Source of the DNA: Bacteroidaceae bacterium
GTDB lineage: Bacteria > Bacteroidota > Bacteroidia > Bacteroidales > Bacteroidaceae
Assembly: GCA_017522915.1 (NCBI GenBank)
Contig: JAFWXX010000037.1
Coordinates: forward strand, 1-53,936
Direction of reading: 5' to 3'
Length of the DNA stretch: 53,936 nucleotides
Shown: positions 26,349 through 36,362 of the stretch, in pieces
Layout: each line of letters opens with the position of its first letter
Position numbering within the stretch: the first letter of the stretch is position 1
Position numbers and translations under genes: made by a program
Notes under the pieces: model-generated
Seen by the model: the letters and a program-made list of their open reading frames with translations, nothing else
Told to the model about the DNA's origin: nothing
Database searches by the model: none

Positions 26349-29309
26349 TTATTTTCCACAGATTTTTCTGTAGTCGCAATACTCGCATGTCCTTTCATTC
26401 TTGGCAGGAGTGAACGGCTTGCTTGCATCGAATATCTCCTGCAATACTTCAGTCAGTTTCTGCATATATTCTTCCTTAATATCCGTTATGTCGGTTACCG
26501 GATTCTTGAGCACATCTACTATAAAGCTTTCACGCAAGCTGTTCTCCGGGTCATGTATATACAGCAGTGACGGAGCAATCTTCCTTGCACACTCCTTCCG
26601 CACCTTTTCAATCCATTCAAAGTCTCCGTCCCCTATGCATTTATTGCCTTTAAGCAGTTCGTCAAGCATAATAGAGTAGAGGAATGCCTGAAGGCGATAC
26701 CCTGCCGATGAAGTCTCATGTGCAAAGATATTGTCGAGCGACGTCTTGCTCTCGCGGCTGCTGCGTCCGGTCTTGTAATCGACAATATTTATTATATCCC
26801 CCTTTATATCGACCCTGTCTATTGTACCGCCGAGTACAACGGTTATTTTCCTGTCGCCGGCATCTATGGTGAATGGCATGTTTATCTTTCTCTCTCCGCC
26901 GATATAAAGGAATGGAGCATACTGCATGTCTATCTTTACCAATCTGAGAAGGAAATGGTGCAATACACCTCGGTTTATATACTGTTCTCCGTTATATTCC
27001 GGCTTGTTATTGTTGAAGAACTCTTCGGAAAAAGCCTTGTCTATGAACCTGTACAACAAAGCTTCATTCTTTGCATAATAACCAAGTGCATCTTTAGTTA
27101 TCATGCCATTGGCTTTTGATGAGAGCTCTTTATACAAATCATCGGCAGCCGCATGAAAAATATTTCCGAAATCGCTGTTCTCGACTTCCTCGCTCACCTC
27201 GTCGCTCTTCCTTATCCCAAGCACATATTTGTAGAAGAAACTGAGCCCGCATCTTATGTAGCAGTTTATTGCCGAAGGGCTTATCTCTCTTGTCTTCTCA
27301 TCGGAACCGATTGCATATTTCCTGATAAGGCTCTCGATAGTTTCGTTGCTCTTCTTGATTTCGCTGTTCTCTATACAATCGTTGCCTTGCCGGGAACTCA
27401 ATGCAAGGTGCCTTATGTCGTAGAGATTGCTGCCCAACAACTGCAGTATGTAGCGCGAACACTCACCGCGCGACTTGCCTTCGGGTGCGCTGTTATATAC
27501 AAGAGTGATATTCTCGGCGCGTTGCAGGAGACGGTAGAAGTAGTATGCATATATCGAGTCGCGATGCTCGCTCAACGTGAGGCCGAATGCACGGCGCAAG
27601 TTGTAAGGTATATATGAATTCTCCCCGCTGTTCTTAGGCAAGTTGCCCTCGTTTACGCCTAAAAGTATAATATTCTTGAAATCGAGGTTTCTGGTTTCAA
27701 GAAGTCCCATTATCTGCAAGCCCACAACCGGTTCTCCATGGAAAGGAAGGCTCTGGAACGAAAGCATTCTCACGAAGAGACGGCCCAGTGTCTGCTGCTT
27801 CATTACAAGCTCTCCGCTCTCAACAAGCTTGACTATGCGCTGCGCCTGAGTGTATGCCTTGTATATCGCTTCGCAGAAGAGCTTTTCGTACAGTTCCATT
27901 TCCTCTCTGTTCTCTGCTGAATAGCTGTTCGCGATTCTCTTTATGACTGCAGAGATATTTTCGAACCATTCGCGGTTATCTGCAATGCGCCTGAACAGCA
28001 TGCCGAGAAACTCACTTTTGGAAAGTTCTTCAATGGTCGGAAAGAACCTCTTCTCGCTAAGCAGTTGCTCTCTTATATCAACGCTCTCGCCTTCGGTGCA
28101 ACGCACAACGTACGGGTGGTTCAACAATTCCGATGTAGCCGATAGGGTATAGGTTCCATGCTTTTCGCTCCAGCCACGCGAATGGAGATCGGCTATCAGC
28201 TTGACAAGCGTGAATATAGGTGTGTGTGAAATAGGGAATCCCATTGTTACATTCATGCTCTCAAGCTCTTTGCCGTTCGCATGCGACGGTATTGTATGAA
28301 GTACCGGTTCGAGCATTGTCTCATCGCAAAGCACCACAGCCGTCTCTATCTCGTTGGATGTAAGGTTCTCGTCAAGCCATTTCGACAGGTAACGCGCTTC
28401 TATGCTCTCGCTGCTTGTCTCTATTACAGTAACCGATTTTTCTGCTGACAAATTATTAAAGCACGATGCATCAATCGAATTCGGGAAACGCTCAAGATTC
28501 TTGCGCATGAAGTGTCCTGCTTCATGGTGCAGATTGCCTGTATAGTGCTTGTCATAATCCCAGTAGAAGAGAGCCTTTCCCTTGCGGTCTATAATATCGA
28601 AAAGTTTAGTTTCGACATCGTTCAAGGCATTGAATCCGACAAACACATACTTCTCGTGAGGAAGCTGTATGCTGTCGCTGTTTTCAATGACATCACGATA
28701 TAGCATGCCCTCGTATGCAAGATTCTCTTTTCTCAGCGATTCCCTGAATTTCGTATATATTGTGTAAAGCCTCTCCCAAATGCCAAGAAAATTCTTCTTT
28801 ATCTCGCTCTCTTTCTCCTGGTTGAAATTATTGAAGAACTGTGCAATCGAGGCAACCTGTTCCTTTGTGAGTGTCTCCTTTGCTATGCCCAGCTCGCGCA
28901 GCTCCTTGATATTGGAAAAGAGCTGCTTTGCATCGGCAAGGTGCTTGTCAACATCATCGAAGTCGCGTAGCAGCATCTCGCCCCAATAGTAAAAGCTGTC
29001 GAGAGTCTCAATGCTCTTTTCGTACTCTTCTACGCTCTCATCTGCCCGTCTTGGGCGCACATACTCCTTGTACAGTTTGCTGACAAGAAGTATCTGGTCA
29101 CCTATGGCAAGGCTGCTGTTCTGCTGGAAGAGTTCTCCTATTGTCATGTACCGGGGGCTCCACATTGCTTTGCCTTTGTTGCATTCGAGCAGGTATTCGC
29201 TGAAGAACAGGCTTGCACGCTTGTTCGGGAATACAACAGCAATATCTTCAAGGTGCCCGTTGAACCTCTCATATATGTCATTCGCTACAACTCTTAGAAA
29301 CGGTGTCAT
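26349..29309 (-). CDS. AddB-like nuclease subunit
   Basis: The 986-residue protein is the second gene of an AddAB/RexAB-like pair. The N-terminal helicase-like domains have a degenerate Walker region (VVFPNKRASLFFSEYLL). The C-terminal nuclease has GGTIDRVDIKGDIINIVDYK, with the D...DYK triad. Cysteines in YIRCGLSFF and CEYCDYRKICG could form the iron-sulfur staple known in AddB. It would process broken DNA ends for RecA loading. The start lies 2 nt after the addA-like stop, behind a GGAGG at 29316-29320, an unusually strong Shine-Dalgarno here. Confidence 0.85.
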   Translation of the reverse strand: MTPFLRVVANDIYERFNGHLEDIAVVFPNKRASLFFSEYLLECNKGKAMWSPRYMTIGELFQQNSSLAIGDQILLVSKLYKEYVRPRRADESVEEYEKSIETLDSFYYWGEMLLRDFDDVDKHLADAKQLFSNIKELRELGIAKETLTKEQVASIAQFFNNFNQEKESEIKKNFLGIWERLYTIYTKFRESLRKENLAYEGMLYRDVIENSDSIQLPHEKYVFVGFNALNDVETKLFDIIDRKGKALFYWDYDKHYTGNLHHEAGHFMRKNLERFPNSIDASCFNNLSAEKSVTVIETSSESIEARYLSKWLDENLTSNEIETAVVLCDETMLEPVLHTIPSHANGKELESMNVTMGFPISHTPIFTLVKLIADLHSRGWSEKHGTYTLSATSELLNHPYVVRCTEGESVDIREQLLSEKRFFPTIEELSKSEFLGMLFRRIADNREWFENISAVIKRIANSYSAENREEMELYEKLFCEAIYKAYTQAQRIVKLVESGELVMKQQTLGRLFVRMLSFQSLPFHGEPVVGLQIMGLLETRNLDFKNIILLGVNEGNLPKNSGENSYIPYNLRRAFGLTLSEHRDSIYAYYFYRLLQRAENITLVYNSAPEGKSRGECSRYILQLLGSNLYDIRHLALSSRQGNDCIENSEIKKSNETIESLIRKYAIGSDEKTREISPSAINCYIRCGLSFFYKYVLGIRKSDEVSEEVENSDFGNIFHAAADDLYKELSSKANGMITKDALGYYAKNEALLYRFIDKAFSEEFFNNNKPEYNGEQYINRGVLHHFLLRLVKIDMQYAPFLYIGGERKINMPFTIDAGDRKITVVLGGTIDRVDIKGDIINIVDYKTGRSSRESKTSLDNIFAHETSSAGYRLQAFLYSIMLDELLKGNKCIGDGDFEWIEKVRKECARKIAPSLLYIHDPENSLRESFIVDVLKNPVTDITDIKEEYMQKLTEVLQEIFDASKPFTPAKNERTCEYCDYRKICGK

Positions 29310-29310
29310 C

Positions 29311-32300
29311 TCAAACCTCCTTTATACAGTTCTTATATACATACCATAAATAACCCTTCACCTCGGTATAACCTATACTCCTGAGCAATTCCATATACTC
29401 TCTTACCTGTGAAACGTAGCTATCGCTCTCACGTCCGAACTTGTAATCGACAACTACAGCCTTGTTCCCCTTTATCATTACCCTGTCGGGGCGACGGCTC
29501 TTTTTCTCTTTGTCTCCGAGTATGGTACATTCGTTATAAAGCTTATAGCTGCCGTTGAACCAATCGGCGACATCGGGTTTTGAAACAGCCCTCTCTACAA
29601 GCCCTTTTATCCTGTTGTATTTTTCCTCTGTCGGAATCAGTCCTTCAATCGTCAAGCGGTTAAGTGTGGCGGTTATATCTTTCTCGCTCTCTATTCCCGA
29701 CATCACAAGGTGCATGAGCTTTCCTTCCTCTATGTAATCGTACTGTTTCTGTTCCTCTTCTCCCTCGGCCAAGAAACGTTCAAGCTCATTCGACTGCCGG
29801 AACGTTATCTTGCTTTCGTAGAAAGTGAATGGCTGTTTTACAATATCCGGTTCTGTCTCAAAAGGATTGTCACTCTTTTCCATAGATACTGCTGCTTCTT
29901 TTTTGCTTGCAACAATCTCTCCGTAAGTGAACAGGCCTTTCTCTTCATCAAAACTTGAGCCGTCGAGGTGTGTCATGTTTTTCAATAGGGTATTCATCAT
30001 CTTCGAGACATTCTCTCCACGGCCGCCTGTGCCGTCAGTGAATATGAAGAGATTGCTTTTGGCCCTTGTCGTAGCGACATAGAGTATGTTCAGGTTATCT
30101 ACAACCTGGTACATATACTCATCGTGATACTCCTTCTTGAATATGCTCTTTGTCATCTCCTGCCTGCAACCGATAGGCAATAGGCTCAATGTATTGAACG
30201 GTTCTGCATTGGGCGCACACCATAGGAGAGTGCGGCTGTCACCTGTGAGAGTCCAGTCGCACATCGGTATTATGACAGTGTGGAATTCCAACCCTTTTGA
30301 TTTGTGGATTGTCATAATTCGTATGCTGTCGATGCTTTCAGCCGGAATGCTGTTGTCATGTATTGTATCATCCCATGCCTTGAGAAACTTATGTATATCG
30401 GCACTCCTGCTGTTTATGTATTGCGCTGCATGGTCAAGGAAGGCATAGACGTACGCCTCCTCATCCTTTGCATTTGTTATGTCGAGCATTGCAAGTATCT
30501 GTTCAATGAGCTCGTACAAAGGGAGTTCCTTCATGCGTTCAAGCGACTCCTGGAACTCATCGGGAAGCAGAGATGACACTCTTTTCCTTCCAATTTCGTT
30601 GCTGAAATCGAAATCACGTTTCTTAATTACCTTCTCATATAGCCTTACCATATTGGCAATGTTGACCATGTCGTCAGGTTCGGCTATATACTTTAGCGAT
30701 GCTATCACCAACTGCACTGTAAGGGAAGAAGAGAGCTTGTATGCCTCGTCCGAGACAATCTTCAGATTAGGAAACTCCTTGTTGAATGCCTCTACAACCT
30801 TCTGCATTTTGTTCTTCTTCGTGCGCATCAGTATGGCAATATCCCTTGGGGCGACATTCTCCTCTTCAAGCAGGCGGTGCAGTGTTGTCATAAGCTGGGC
30901 AATAGCGCAGTCGGTGAAGTTCCCGACTTCTTCGTTCTTTGGAATAACACGAACCTCGGCATATCCCATTACCGGTTTTTCAGGCTTTCCGGGCTTCGGT
31001 TGAGGGAATGCCTGCTCAACATCCTCATATGCCTGCTCTATTTCCGCAAAACTCTGCGCGTCTATATGGTCGCCAGTGCTGCTCCTTATCGTATCTATCG
31101 CTGCACGGTAAAGAGCATTGTTGAAACTTATAATCCTGCGGTCGCTTCGGTAATTCGTCGATTTATAGACCTTGCCGCCGACTTTAACATCCTGCGATGC
31201 TATGGTTATCTGGTCGTCACGGAAATGGGTGTCGATTCGGTTCATTATATTCCAGTCGCTGTTTCTCCAACGATAAATGGACTGCTTTACATCCCCGACG
31301 ATAAGATTGAAGTTTCCGCGTGCAAGAATCTCTTCCAGCAGTACATGAAAACATGACCACTGGAGTTTCGATGTATCCTGGAACTCATCTATGAATATAT
31401 GGTCTATTTCAGAACCTATCTTCTCGAATATGAATGTTGTGTTCTTGTCTATCATAGAGCTGAGCAGGTGCGTCGTTTCGGCAAGCAGGAAACGGTTTTC
31501 GCGGCTGTTCTCCTCCTTTAGCGTATCGGCAATGTTGTTGAGCATGCCCAACTGATGATAGTGTTCCAACGAGAGTTCGCAGTTAAGGAAATCGACATAC
31601 AGTGGAGCAGCCTCTCTTATCAGTTCTGCGATTTCATTCACAGCACCGCATCTCTTGGAAATCTTTTCCGGTGTATCTGCAAGCGCAATCCTTGAAGCAG
31701 TCCACTCTGGCACATTGCCGTTACGCATCTTCTCGAAAACGCCCCAAATGCCTTTCTGCTTATAAATGAAGTCATCGGCGGTATAGCCGTCAGCAAGATG
31801 AAAGAATCTTTCACCTATGCTTTTCGCCTTCTCTATCAGACCTCTCTTCCTGGCAGTAATCCCGTTGTAGAACCGCGTCAGCCGCTCTCCGTTCTCCTCC
31901 TTCATCTGCCTGCGCAGTTCATCGCCACGTTGCTGGTACTCCTCCTTAAGAATGTTCTCGGCAAACTTCTTGATATCGTTTCCTACTCTCCATGGCTCTC
32001 CGTTGCTTAACCTGTCTTCGATATAACGGACTACTTGAGCAATGTTCAATGTGTCCGGTTCAAGGTTCTTTATATAAGTATCGACAGCATTGCTCAGCAG
32101 TTCCTTGCTGTCGAGTGTGATTTCCATGTCACCATTGAGGTCAAGCTCCTTCGCAAGGCTTCGGAGTACTGTCTGAAAGAAAGCATCAATGGTCTGTATC
32201 CTGAAGTGTCCGTAATCGTGCAGCAACAGGTCAAGTGCCTTTTGAGCATTGGTCACGATTCTCTCTTCGCTCATTCCGGGCAACTGTTCCTTTATTTTTT

Positions 32301-32520
32301 CGAAATAATCCTTCGCGCTATCCGACCTGTTGGCTACGCCGTACAGCTTGCTTAGTATGCGTTCCTTCATTTCGCCAGTAGCCTTGTTTGTAAAGGTTAC
32401 AGCAAGGATATTGCGGTAGGAGTAGGGGTTCTCTACTACCAGCTTTATATATTCAAGGGCAAGGGTGAATGTCTTTCCCGAACCGGCCGATGCCCTATAT
32501 ATCTTCAGTGTCCTTTCCAT
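29311..32520 (-). CDS. AddA-like UvrD-type helicase-nuclease
   Basis: The 1069-residue protein starts MERTLKIYRASAGSGKTFTL, with Walker A residues 10-17. It has helicase motifs FIDEFQDTSKLQW (motif II), QSIYRWRNSDW, TIHKSKGLEFHTVIIP and LYVATTRAKSNLFI, and a C-terminal RecB-like nuclease segment VVVDYKFGRES. It drives 3'-5' unwinding in double-strand break repair with the AddB-like partner. Sequence divergence from Firmicutes AddA is obvious, as is usual in Bacteroidetes. It is the first gene of a two-gene minus-strand operon. Confidence 0.9.
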   Translation of the reverse strand: MERTLKIYRASAGSGKTFTLALEYIKLVVENPYSYRNILAVTFTNKATGEMKERILSKLYGVANRSDSAKDYFEKIKEQLPGMSEERIVTNAQKALDLLLHDYGHFRIQTIDAFFQTVLRSLAKELDLNGDMEITLDSKELLSNAVDTYIKNLEPDTLNIAQVVRYIEDRLSNGEPWRVGNDIKKFAENILKEEYQQRGDELRRQMKEENGERLTRFYNGITARKRGLIEKAKSIGERFFHLADGYTADDFIYKQKGIWGVFEKMRNGNVPEWTASRIALADTPEKISKRCGAVNEIAELIREAAPLYVDFLNCELSLEHYHQLGMLNNIADTLKEENSRENRFLLAETTHLLSSMIDKNTTFIFEKIGSEIDHIFIDEFQDTSKLQWSCFHVLLEEILARGNFNLIVGDVKQSIYRWRNSDWNIMNRIDTHFRDDQITIASQDVKVGGKVYKSTNYRSDRRIISFNNALYRAAIDTIRSSTGDHIDAQSFAEIEQAYEDVEQAFPQPKPGKPEKPVMGYAEVRVIPKNEEVGNFTDCAIAQLMTTLHRLLEEENVAPRDIAILMRTKKNKMQKVVEAFNKEFPNLKIVSDEAYKLSSSLTVQLVIASLKYIAEPDDMVNIANMVRLYEKVIKKRDFDFSNEIGRKRVSSLLPDEFQESLERMKELPLYELIEQILAMLDITNAKDEEAYVYAFLDHAAQYINSRSADIHKFLKAWDDTIHDNSIPAESIDSIRIMTIHKSKGLEFHTVIIPMCDWTLTGDSRTLLWCAPNAEPFNTLSLLPIGCRQEMTKSIFKKEYHDEYMYQVVDNLNILYVATTRAKSNLFIFTDGTGGRGENVSKMMNTLLKNMTHLDGSSFDEEKGLFTYGEIVASKKEAAVSMEKSDNPFETEPDIVKQPFTFYESKITFRQSNELERFLAEGEEEQKQYDYIEEGKLMHLVMSGIESEKDITATLNRLTIEGLIPTEEKYNRIKGLVERAVSKPDVADWFNGSYKLYNECTILGDKEKKSRRPDRVMIKGNKAVVVDYKFGRESDSYVSQVREYMELLRSIGYTEVKGYLWYVYKNCIKEV
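29316..29320 (-). promoter_or_regulatory. Strong Shine-Dalgarno of the addB-like gene
   Basis: The minus strand reads AAAGGAGGTTTGAGATG, a near-ideal ribosome binding site 6 nt from the ATG, inside the end of the upstream gene. Few other genes in the window have one, so it fixes this start. Confidence 0.7.
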
Positions 32521-32685
32521 TCAATCAGTGTTTCGTATTTCATTGCAGCAACAGGTAGCTAATATACAAAATAGTGCCCACAATACAAAAGGAATAAAAG
32601 TTCTTGTTTATTCCCAAATGACTTTTTCTGTAACAAGAAGGGCTTTTTTAGCGGCAAAGATTCTCCTTGAATGGTATTTTTGAAG

Positions 32686-32693
32686 TACCTTTG
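32686..32693 (+). promoter_or_regulatory. -7 box of panB
   Basis: TACCTTTG matches TAnnTTTG. The best -33 candidate (CTTG ending at 32669) is spaced 16 nt, shorter than usual. The leader would be about 50 nt. Confidence 0.45.
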
Positions 32694-32747
32694 CACGCGA
32701 GTCCCAAAAGGACATGTAACATGTATAAACAATAATCGAATGTAGAG

Positions 32748-33569
32748 ATGTCAAAGTATTTGGTTGAAGACACACGCAAGGTTACTACGCACCGTTTTAT
32801 TGAAATGAAGCGCAAAGGTGAGAAGATTGCAATGCTCACCGCATATGATTATACAACAGCATCAATCCTTGACGAGTCTGGCATCGACGGTCTGTTGGTA
32901 GGTGATTCCGCATCCAACGTCATGGCCGGTAATGTCACGACTTTGCCAATCACTCTCGACCAGATGATATACCATGCGAAGAGCGTGGTACGTGGAGTCA
33001 AGCGTGCACTTGTTGTCGTCGATATGCCGTTCGGTACATATCAGGTCAATGCCGACGAGGCTGTAAAGAATGCGATACGAATAATGAAGGAGACACATGC
33101 CGATGCATTGAAGCTTGAGGGCGGCGAGGAGATTCTTCCCTCTGTACGCAAGATTCTCGATGCCGGAATACCCATCATGGGACATCTGGGCCTTACACCG
33201 CAGAGCATAAACAAATTCGGTACCTACGCAGTGCGTGCAAAGGAAGAGGCAGAGGCAAACAAACTTATAAACGATGCAAAGCTGCTCGAAGAAGCCGGAT
33301 GCTTTGCGCTTGTGCTTGAGAAGATTCCCGCAACTCTTGCAGAGCGTGTAGCAAAGGAGATATCAATACCTGTAATAGGCATTGGTGCAGGTGTCAATGT
33401 CGATGGACAGATACTTGTATATGCCGATATGCTTGGCATGACAGCCGATTTTACTCCGCGTTTCCTGCGCCGATATGCCGACCTGCACAATGTTATAACA
33501 GATGCCGTAGGCAGTTATGTGGGTGATGTCAAGAGTTGTGATTTTCCTAACGAAAAAGAGCAATATTGA
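32748..33569 (+). CDS. panB: 3-methyl-2-oxobutanoate hydroxymethyltransferase
   Basis: The 273-residue enzyme makes ketopantoate from alpha-ketoisovalerate and methylene-tetrahydrofolate, the first step of pantothenate and CoA synthesis. Signature segments are [51 protein letters not shown] and [20 protein letters not shown]. Metal-binding D53/D92-type residues and the catalytic Glu in LVLEKIP are present. Length is normal. It stands alone with its own promoter and terminator; panC/panD are not in the window. Confidence 0.97.
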   Translation: MSKYLVEDTRKVTTHRFIEMKRKGEKIAMLTAYDYTTASILDESGIDGLLVGDSASNVMAGNVTTLPITLDQMIYHAKSVVRGVKRALVVVDMPFGTYQVNADEAVKNAIRIMKETHADALKLEGGEEILPSVRKILDAGIPIMGHLGLTPQSINKFGTYAVRAKEEAEANKLINDAKLLEEAGCFALVLEKIPATLAERVAKEISIPVIGIGAGVNVDGQILVYADMLGMTADFTPRFLRRYADLHNVITDAVGSYVGDVKSCDFPNEKEQY

Positions 33570-33589
33570 TTTTTTTATAAAGATAAACA

Positions 33590-33621
33590 ATAGAGCGTTC
33601 CTTGAATCAGGAACGCTCTAT
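33590..33621. terminator. Bidirectional terminator, panB / DUF4369
   Basis: ATAGAGCGTTCCT pairs with AGGAACGCTCTAT (13 bp) over a 6-nt loop. It lies between the convergent panB and the lipoprotein gene, and probably serves both. Confidence 0.85.
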
Positions 33622-33631
33622 TTCTGTATTG

Positions 33632-34369
33632 TCAATGAGAGTAATAGACATCATTGGCTGCATTCATGATATCTTCGATATTTTCTGGAGACTGCCGGTC
33701 ATTCTTTATTTCCATAATTATATCATAAAGGCAGTTGTTCTCTCTGTCGATATTCTCCTCCGGTATGTTGCCTGCAATTCTTGAAAACTCATCGGCATCA
33801 AACAGACTGTTATATACTACAAGCATGTAAAGACCGAAAACATTATCAATGTTCCCGTTTATTGCACTTCTGATATATTCAGTCATTCTGTTCTGCACAT
33901 TAAAGCCCGACAAACAGTGCTCTTCCATGTTGCATCCGAAAGGCCGGCTATCGCATTTTATTCTATATCTTATCGAGTCAAGTTCTTCGGTATAATGTTT
34001 TATGGAATCCGTTGCCGAACTGTAAAGGTCGTTCAAAGGCGTACCGCCTATCCGGCATCCTTCCTTGCCTATATTGGCGCTTATATTTCCTTTCTCAAGG
34101 AAGAAAAGGGTATAGCGCAGTTCTCCCTCCTCTTTGTGGCCTATGTAGAATATCCTGCCTTTTTCGGTTTTTCCTTCGAAACGGAAACGGTGATTCCTGA
34201 CAACAGCTCTATCCGTTATTGTAAGATGTTTGCCATCAACAGAGTAGGCGAGAGTGACCGTATCGCCTTCGTTGGCACTTTCGGCATATCCGTCTATCTC
34301 GAATTTGTCGCTGTTGTTGCATGCCAGGAGTATTGTTGAAACAAAGGCTAAGGTCAGGAATCTTCTCAT
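33632..34369 (-). CDS. DUF4369-domain lipoprotein
   Basis: The 245-residue protein has a signal peptide with lipobox STILLACNN. A DUF4369-like beta-rich domain follows (FEIDGYAESANEGDTVTLAY, then IFYIGHKEEGELRYTLFFLEKG), as found N-terminal to thioredoxin-like domains in Bacteroidetes lipoproteins. No C-terminal thioredoxin domain or CxxC is present here. The C-terminal half is helical and acidic. It is probably exposed in the periplasm or on the outer membrane. Function unknown. Confidence 0.8.
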   Translation of the reverse strand: MRRFLTLAFVSTILLACNNSDKFEIDGYAESANEGDTVTLAYSVDGKHLTITDRAVVRNHRFRFEGKTEKGRIFYIGHKEEGELRYTLFFLEKGNISANIGKEGCRIGGTPLNDLYSSATDSIKHYTEELDSIRYRIKCDSRPFGCNMEEHCLSGFNVQNRMTEYIRSAINGNIDNVFGLYMLVVYNSLFDADEFSRIAGNIPEENIDRENNCLYDIIMEIKNDRQSPENIEDIMNAANDVYYSH

Positions 34370-34483
34370 GTGACAATTTTAATTATATATGTCAAAAAAT
34401 AAAAACAAACGAGCGGAAACATCAAGTTTGCTTGGATATTTTTACAGCAAGTGCAGTCTGTTTTCGGGGTTTACTTCAAAGAT

Positions 34484-34530
34484 AAAAAAACATATTACCA
34501 AACACAACGGTTCAGTAATATGTTTTATAA
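34484..34530 (-). terminator. Terminator after prs
   Basis: AAAACATATTAC and GTAATATGTTTT form a 12-bp stem with a 16-nt loop. On the minus strand it is followed by a seven-T run, so it serves prs. Confidence 0.75.
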
Positions 34531-34551
34531 AAATTCAACCAATGCTTGTTT

Positions 34552-35487
34552 TTAGCAGATGTACTGCTTGCTGATAGACTGGTTATTGAGGACGCACTTG
34601 ATAGCCTCGGCAAAACCGGGAGCTACTGAGAGCTGTTTTACCTTTGGACATCCGCGGTCGTATGGGATGCTGTTTGTGAATACGATTTCAGTCATGGAAG
34701 ACTCACGAACTCTTTCCGAAGCATTGCCCGACATGATGCAGTGTGATGCAATCGCACGTACCGATTTAGCTCCGTTCTGCATCATAAGGTCTGCAGCCTT
34801 TGAGATTGTACCTGCAGTATCTACGATATCGTCAACAAGAATCACGTTCTTGTCCTTTACATCACCGATTATCTGCATTGTATCTACGACATTGGCCTTT
34901 GCGCGTGTCTTGTGGCAGAGCACAAGCGGAACACCGAGGCACTTTGAGTATGCACTTGCACGCTTTGAACCGCCCACATCCGGTGTTGCTATTACAAGAT
35001 TATCGAGCTTCAAGGAATTGATGTACGGAATGAACACCATTGACGCGTAGAGGTGGTCAACCGGAATGTCAAAGAATCCCTGAATCTGGTCGGCGTGAAG
35101 GTCCATTGTGATGATACGGCTTACACCGGCAACGCTCAAGAGGTCTGCAACAAGCTTTGCTCCGATAGAAACACGTGGCTTGTCCTTGCGGTCCTGACGT
35201 GCCCAACCGAAATAAGGCATAACTGCTACAATGCTATTTGCTGATGCGCGCTTTGCCGCGTCAACCATAAGAAGAAGCTCCATCAGGTTGTCTGAGTTAG
35301 GGAATGTTGACTGCACAAGGAATACATTCTTTCCACGAATAGACTCTTCGTATGAAACGGCAAACTCACCGTCGGCGAAGTGTGTAGTATTCATCTGGCC
35401 GAGTTCGCAACCCAACTCTTTGCAAATCTCTTCGGCAAGGTAACGTGACTTTGTACCCGCAAATACCATGTAAGGTGTATTGTTCAT
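34552..35487 (-). CDS. prs: Ribose-phosphate pyrophosphokinase
   Basis: The 311-residue cytosolic enzyme converts ribose-5-phosphate and ATP to PRPP for nucleotide, histidine and tryptophan synthesis. Motifs visible: FADGEFAVSYEESIRGKNVF, MPYFGWARQDRKDKPR, the PRPP-synthase signature DLHADQIQGFFDIPVDHLYA, VIATPDVGGSKRA, and the binding loop ILVDDIVDTAGT. Length is typical of class I. It is monocistronic, with its own terminator. Confidence 0.97.
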   Translation of the reverse strand: MNNTPYMVFAGTKSRYLAEEICKELGCELGQMNTTHFADGEFAVSYEESIRGKNVFLVQSTFPNSDNLMELLLMVDAAKRASANSIVAVMPYFGWARQDRKDKPRVSIGAKLVADLLSVAGVSRIITMDLHADQIQGFFDIPVDHLYASMVFIPYINSLKLDNLVIATPDVGGSKRASAYSKCLGVPLVLCHKTRAKANVVDTMQIIGDVKDKNVILVDDIVDTAGTISKAADLMMQNGAKSVRAIASHCIMSGNASERVRESSMTEIVFTNSIPYDRGCPKVKQLSVAPGFAEAIKCVLNNQSISKQYIC

Positions 35488-35535
35488 AATACCTGGATTA
35501 ATTTAGTTTGTTATTTAGTTTTATTCTTGTTCGTG

Positions 35536-36120
35536 TCATAGCCTGTCAACGGCCTTCTTTATTCTTTTGAAACGGTCAATGAGGTCTGTATAATCAGTCG
35601 AACGGCAGGAGTCGAAATTTTCCCATATAAGGGCATCCAGTATCACGCCGCCGAAACCGTAGCTCGTAAGTATTTTGAGGTTCGCTTCGTCAATATCGCC
35701 GAATGCCCATGTGTTCTTGTTTATGACCTTCTTGCCAATCTCATTCAGCTCTTCGCTCTGATAGAATGTACGTCCGAGCGGACCGAAACATACAATATCG
35801 TATGTCTTGCGCAGTTCCCTCAATCCCTGAAGATTCTTTGCATATCCTACAACCTTTCCCTTCTCATTGCCCATAGGCAGCACAGCATCGTTGGTGAAGA
35901 GATAGCCGGCAAGCTTGTATTCCTGCATGTGACGGCTATTGCATGAAAATATTCTCTTGTGATATTTCTTTGGAATAAGATTCAACAGCCTCTCTACAAA
36001 TTGCGGATGCGGATACTCTTTATGCAAAAAAAGATAATCCAGCCCCTCATCGAAAAGACGGGTTATAATCTTGTCCTCCTCGACGAAAAAAGTCGGCAGT
36101 GTCGCTATAGCAAGTTTCAT
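35536..36120 (-). CDS. ThiE/TenI-like TIM-barrel protein
   Basis: The 194-residue protein resembles the thiamine phosphate synthase/TenI superfamily: it starts MKLAIATLPTFFVEEDK and has RLFDEGLDYLFLHKEYPH, IFSCNSRHMQEYKLAGYLF, and FGGVILDALIW. The phosphate- and pyrophosphate-binding residues of ThiE are not clearly conserved, and no other thiamine gene is near. It could be a TenI-like regulator or an unrelated activity. No signal peptide. An exact -7 box lies at 36157-36164. Confidence 0.6.
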   Translation of the reverse strand: MKLAIATLPTFFVEEDKIITRLFDEGLDYLFLHKEYPHPQFVERLLNLIPKKYHKRIFSCNSRHMQEYKLAGYLFTNDAVLPMGNEKGKVVGYAKNLQGLRELRKTYDIVCFGPLGRTFYQSEELNEIGKKVINKNTWAFGDIDEANLKILTSYGFGGVILDALIWENFDSCRSTDYTDLIDRFKRIKKAVDRL

Positions 36121-36156
36121 TTCTATGCAGTTATGGCTTAGAATGGTTTACGTCTG

Positions 36157-36164
36157 CAAAATTA
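36157..36164 (-). promoter_or_regulatory. -7 box of the ThiE-like gene
   Basis: The minus strand reads TAATTTTG, an exact TAnnTTTG match 36 nt before the start codon. The -33 element is weak (TTCG at 36190-36187, 22-nt spacing). Confidence 0.45.
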
Positions 36165-36362
36165 ATAAATTTTATATTAACGGCATCGAATTATCCATAT
36201 AATTATTCGGCAAGTTGATACTAATCCATTAACCTTGTATCTGTCACTATTACAAATGTAGGATAAAAAAAACATATATGCCACAATTTGAATTAAATAA
36301 AGAACAAAAAGAGGATTTTTCCCGTTTACAGAGTACTGTTTAACGGATTAACGATGTGAGTT

